This document shows, in pieces, positions 5,007 through 7,859 of a stretch of 7,859 nucleotides of DNA. Numbering within the stretch: the first letter of the stretch is position 1; every line of letters begins with the position of its first letter. Below the pieces are notes generated by a model. That model was not told where the DNA came from, did no database searches, and saw only the letters and a list, made by a program, of their open reading frames with translations. Origin of the DNA: Syntrophomonadaceae bacterium (GTDB lineage Bacteria > Bacillota > Dethiobacteria > DTU022); NCBI GenBank assembly GCA_003553895.1, contig PWFM01000044.1, positions 1-7,859 of the forward strand, given 5' to 3'. The translations under genes were made by a program, and so were the position numbers.

Positions 5007-7432
5007 TGGCCATAAGACAATTAACCAGCAGTGAGATCAAGTTAAACTGCGACCTGGAGGGGGCCGGTTTTGAAACCACGGCCGAAGTGCCTCCGCTGGA
5101 AGGAATGATCGGCCAGGAACGGGCGGTTAAAGCGACCGAGTTCGGCCTGCGGATTAAACGGCACGGATACAACATCTTTATGACCGGGCTGACCGGTACC
5201 GGCAAATCGAGCTATGCCCAGTCGATCGTGGAAAAAATCTCTGCCGGGGAGCCGGTTCCCGATGACTGGCTTTATGTTTATAATTTTGAGCATCCCGGGC
5301 AGCCCATATCCCTGAACCTGCCCGCGGGCAGGGGCGCAGAGTTCAGGCGCCAGATTGAAGAACTGGTCGAAGATCTCCGGGAGAATATTCCCAAGGCTTT
5401 TGACGGTGAGGATTATGAAAAGCAGAAGTCGGTCCATGTTAAAAAATTTCAGGATGCCAGGGCTGAACTTCTGGACGAGTTGAACAAGGTAGCCCAGGAA
5501 AAAGGGTTTGCCCTGAAACGGACCAGCTCCGGCTTTGTCACCATCCCGCTCCAGGAAGGTGAAGAAATTGGCGAAGACGAGTACGCGAAACTGGACCAGG
5601 AAACAAAAGATGAGATGGAAAAGAACTCCAACGAGGTCCAGATCAAGGCCATGGAGATCATGCGCAGGGTTCAGAAACTGGAAAAAGAGCTCAAGGAAAA
5701 GCTCAAGGAACTGGACCAGGAAGTAGGCATGGCGGCGGTGGGCTACCTGTTTAACGAATTGACCGAAGAATATGCTGATTTTCCCGCCGTAAAAAATTAT
5801 TTAAAAGCTTTCCAGGAAGATGTCCTTTCCAACCTGTCTGATTTTAGAAGCGATGAAGAAGAGCAGCAGAACCCGATGCTGTGGCTGCGCCAGCAGGGGC
5901 AGGATCAATCCGACCGGCGCTATATGGTCAACCTGCTGGTGGACAACCGGGAGACCGAGGGGGCGCCCATGGTTTATGAGACCAACCCCTCTTACTATAA
6001 CCTGCTCGGGCGGGTCGAGTACGAAAACCGCTTTGGCGCGGTAACTACTGATTTTACTATGATCAAGGCCGGAGCCCTGCACCGGGCCAACGGCGGTTAC
6101 CTGATCCTGCAGGCCCGGGATGTGCTGACCTCGATCCAGTCCTGGGAAGTGCTTAAACGGGTGCTCAGGACCAGGGAAATCAGGATCGAAAATATCAGCG
6201 AGCATTTCGGCCTGGTAGCCATGTCTACGCTCAGGCCCCAGTCTATTCCGCTCAATGTCAAGGTGGTCATGATCGGCAACCCCTTCATCTACTTTTTGCT
6301 TTACCACTACGATGAGGATTTCCGCAAACTGTTTAAAATAAAGTCCGACTTTGATGTGGAAATGGAACGGCGGGATGATTACGTGACCAAGATGGCCAGC
6401 TTTATTTCTTTCCACTGCAACAGCCAGGGTTTGCGCCATTTTAACCGGCCCGCGGTGGCAGAAATTGTCGAATACAGCACCCGCCTGGCCGAGAACCAGG
6501 ACAAGTTGAGCACCAGGTTTAACGAAATAGTCGATTTGCTGTTTGAAGCCGACGCCTGGGCCGAAATTGACGGCGCCACCCTGGTCGGTAAAGACCATGT
6601 GGAAAAAGCGATGGAGGAGATTATTTACCGGTCCAACAAGTATGAGCAGAAGATTATCGACTCCATCAAAGAAGAGGAGATACTGCTGGACCTGGAAGGG
6701 GAAGAGGTGGGGCAGATAAATGCCCTCTCTGTAATCGACCAGGGCGACTACCTTTTTGGCCGTCCTTCGAGGATTACCGCCTCCACCTACCTGGGACGGA
6801 GGGGGATTATTAATATCGAACGGGAGAGCGAACTCAGCGGGCGCCTGCACAGCAAGGGCATTATGATTTTGAGCGGCTACCTGGGTTCCACGTACGGCAT
6901 GCTGGTTCCGCTGAACCTGACCGCGAGCCTCTGTTTTGAACAGTCCTACGGCGGGGTGGACGGGGATAGCGCTTCAGCAGCTGAGCTTTATGCCCTTTTA
7001 TCCAGCCTGGCCGGGGTCCCGCTCCGGCAGGACCTGGCCGTAACGGGGTCGATCAACCAGAAGGGCGAGATCCAGCCCGTCGGCGGAGTGAGCGCCAAGA
7101 TTGAAGGCTTCTACCTGGCCTGCAAGGCCAAGGGCCTGACGGGCAAGCAGGGCGTGATTATCCCGGCCAAAAATAAAAAGTCGCTCATGTTAAAGCAGGA
7201 AGTGGTTGAAGCGGTTGATAAAGGGCGTTTTCATATTTACACCATCGACACGGTCGATGACGGCATCGAGCTTTTAAGCGGGCTGAAACCGGGCAAGCTG
7301 ACCCAAAAAGGCACTTTCCGCAAGGGCAGCTTTAATAAAAAAGTCCTGGATCAATTAGAAAAGTTCAATGCCACCTTGAGTAAAAAAATGGGCCCGGAAG
7401 CCGCCGGAGAAAATGATCGAAACGGTAAATAA
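5006..7432 (+). CDS. Lon-family serine protease, AAA_32/YcbZ-LonC type
   Basis: Cytoplasmic Lon-like protease, 808 residues, probably for protein quality control. The N-terminal part has a Walker A, GLTGTGKS, at 61-68, and lacks the LonA substrate-binding N-domain. A long charged helical/coiled-coil insertion spans about 135-240. The second half of the ATPase module contains HRANGGYLILQARDV (about 359-373); here the Walker B DE pair is replaced by Gln-Ala, while a sensor-1-like Asn425 (IGNP) remains. The C-terminal proteolytic domain (about 565-765) has catalytic Ser655 in GDSAS and Lys698 in GGVSAKIEG, 43 apart as in Lon. From memory, relatives of this subtype often lack Walker B acids, and LonC proteins are ATP-independent, so ATP hydrolysis is uncertain. 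Substrates are unknown. GTG start with its own binding site, overlapping the nth stop by one base. A trmL-type gene follows 38 bases after the stop. Confidence 0.92.
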   Translation: MAIRQLTSSEIKLNCDLEGAGFETTAEVPPLEGMIGQERAVKATEFGLRIKRHGYNIFMTGLTGTGKSSYAQSIVEKISAGEPVPDDWLYVYNFEHPGQPISLNLPAGRGAEFRRQIEELVEDLRENIPKAFDGEDYEKQKSVHVKKFQDARAELLDELNKVAQEKGFALKRTSSGFVTIPLQEGEEIGEDEYAKLDQETKDEMEKNSNEVQIKAMEIMRRVQKLEKELKEKLKELDQEVGMAAVGYLFNELTEEYADFPAVKNYLKAFQEDVLSNLSDFRSDEEEQQNPMLWLRQQGQDQSDRRYMVNLLVDNRETEGAPMVYETNPSYYNLLGRVEYENRFGAVTTDFTMIKAGALHRANGGYLILQARDVLTSIQSWEVLKRVLRTREIRIENISEHFGLVAMSTLRPQSIPLNVKVVMIGNPFIYFLLYHYDEDFRKLFKIKSDFDVEMERRDDYVTKMASFISFHCNSQGLRHFNRPAVAEIVEYSTRLAENQDKLSTRFNEIVDLLFEADAWAEIDGATLVGKDHVEKAMEEIIYRSNKYEQKIIDSIKEEEILLDLEGEEVGQINALSVIDQGDYLFGRPSRITASTYLGRRGIINIERESELSGRLHSKGIMILSGYLGSTYGMLVPLNLTASLCFEQSYGGVDGDSASAAELYALLSSLAGVPLRQDLAVTGSINQKGEIQPVGGVSAKIEGFYLACKAKGLTGKQGVIIPAKNKKSLMLKQEVVEAVDKGRFHIYTIDTVDDGIELLSGLKPGKLTQKGTFRKGSFNKKVLDQLEKFNATLSKKMGPEAAGENDRNGK

Positions 7433-7456
7433 ACCTCATTTAGATCGACTGTTGGG

Positions 7457-7468
7457 AAAGGGATGGAG
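7457..7468 (+). promoter_or_regulatory. Ribosome binding site for the trmL-type gene
   Basis: AAAGGGA (7457-7463) lies 7 bases before ATG at 7471, and a second purine core GGAG is at 7465-7468. An ATG at 7463 is out of frame. No promoter is seen in the 38-base gap, which suggests read-through from the protease gene. Confidence 0.55.
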
Positions 7469-7470
7469 TT

Positions 7471-7859
7471 ATGCACCTGGTCCTGGTTGAACCGGAAATA
7501 CCGCAGAATACGGGCAATGTGGCCCGGACCTGCGTCATGACCGGCACAAAACTGCACCTGGTCGAACCGCTTGGTTTTTCTTTATCCGAAAAGGAGGTGC
7601 GCCGTTCGGGTCTCGATTACTGGCGGTACCTGGACCTGGAAGTGCACCGCGATTTTGAGGCCCTGAGAGAAAAGTATGGCCCGGCCCGCTTTATCTATTT
7701 TTCCACCCGGGGGCGCTGTTACTATCACCAGTTTAATTACAGCCCCGGCGACTTCCTGGTTTTCGGCAGCGAAACCAGGGGGCTTGACCGCGAAGTACTG
7801 GACCGGGCCGAGATTGCTTTGCGCATACCCATGATCAACCAGATTCCCCGTTCCCTGAA
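7471..7859 (+). CDS. trmL: tRNA (cytidine/uridine-34)-2'-O-methyltransferase TrmL, 3' end outside window
   Basis: SPOUT-class methyltransferase that methylates the ribose of the wobble base 34 in certain leucine tRNAs, using S-adenosylmethionine. 129 residues are visible, of about 155-160 expected. The N-terminus HLVLVEPEIPQNTGNVART (2-20) closely matches E. coli TrmL (IVLYEPEIPPNTGN), and LRRAGLDY-like VRRSGLDYW is at 43-51. The knot motifs FGSETRGL (98-105) and RIPM (118-121) are seen, followed by PRSL, where the window ends just before the expected NLSNA motif. Start ATG at 7471 is supported by the upstream purine-rich site and family alignment. It follows the protease by 38 bases and is probably co-transcribed. 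Confidence 0.93.
   Translation, partial: MHLVLVEPEIPQNTGNVARTCVMTGTKLHLVEPLGFSLSEKEVRRSGLDYWRYLDLEVHRDFEALREKYGPARFIYFSTRGRCYYHQFNYSPGDFLVFGSETRGLDREVLDRAEIALRIPMINQIPRSL

Noticed and set aside
5585..5725. Repeated CTGGACCAGGAA and CTCAAGGAA units
   Set aside because: They encode repeated Lys/Glu/Leu-rich segments of the coiled-coil insertion of the protease, and need no separate explanation as a DNA repeat.
5801..6850. Long open frame on the minus strand (349 codons)
   Set aside because: It is fully inside and antisense to the Lon-like protease. Its translation has no recognisable domain and is explained by codon bias of the real gene.

Overview
The window looks like a piece of chromosome from an anaerobic, moderately GC-rich Gram-positive bacterium. 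A relative of the Clostridia/Peptococcaceae group (Pelotomaculum-, Desulfotomaculum- or Moorella-like) is the best guess. This rests on strong GGAGG-type ribosome binding sites, TTG and GTG starts, and the type of flavoprotein and iron-sulfur pair present. The taxonomic call is inference. All genes lie on the plus strand; six coding regions are seen, the first and last cut by the window edges.

Region A (1-4159) is a probable C4-dicarboxylate/acyl-CoA operon. It holds the C-terminal part of a malic enzyme, then a 231-residue iron-sulfur protein with one [2Fe-2S] and two [4Fe-4S] motifs. Next is a fumarate reductase/succinate dehydrogenase-type flavoprotein, and last a CaiB/BaiF-family protein whose putative catalytic residues match 2-methylacyl-CoA racemase rather than CoA-transferase. 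No membrane anchor gene is present and the FAD-linking histidine is replaced by Asn, so the flavoprotein and iron-sulfur pair is probably soluble with non-covalent FAD. Malic enzyme joins malate to pyruvate; the pair probably joins fumarate and succinate. Together they would connect pyruvate, malate, fumarate and succinate if a fumarase lies elsewhere. The acyl-CoA enzyme, translationally coupled to the flavoprotein (TAATG), suggests a branched or 2-substituted acyl-CoA in the same pathway; its substrate is not known.

Region B (4160-4349) is the only sizeable non-coding stretch. It contains several inverted repeats, fragments that resemble conserved parts of a cobalamin riboswitch without a complete one, an A5T5 tract, and a good sigma-A-type promoter. 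A perfect 8-bp inverted repeat brackets the -10 box.

Region C (4350-7859) is a housekeeping/stress unit: endonuclease III (nth), a Lon-family serine protease of the AAA_32/YcbZ-LonC type overlapping nth by one base (TAGTG), and the start of a TrmL-type tRNA 2'-O-methyltransferase. The protease has an intact Walker A and Ser/Lys dyad but no acidic Walker B.

No transposase, CRISPR array, tRNA, rRNA or phage gene was seen. The most interesting points are the racemase-like residues in a dicarboxylate operon, the unusual soluble flavoprotein/iron-sulfur pair, and the promoter architecture in front of nth.
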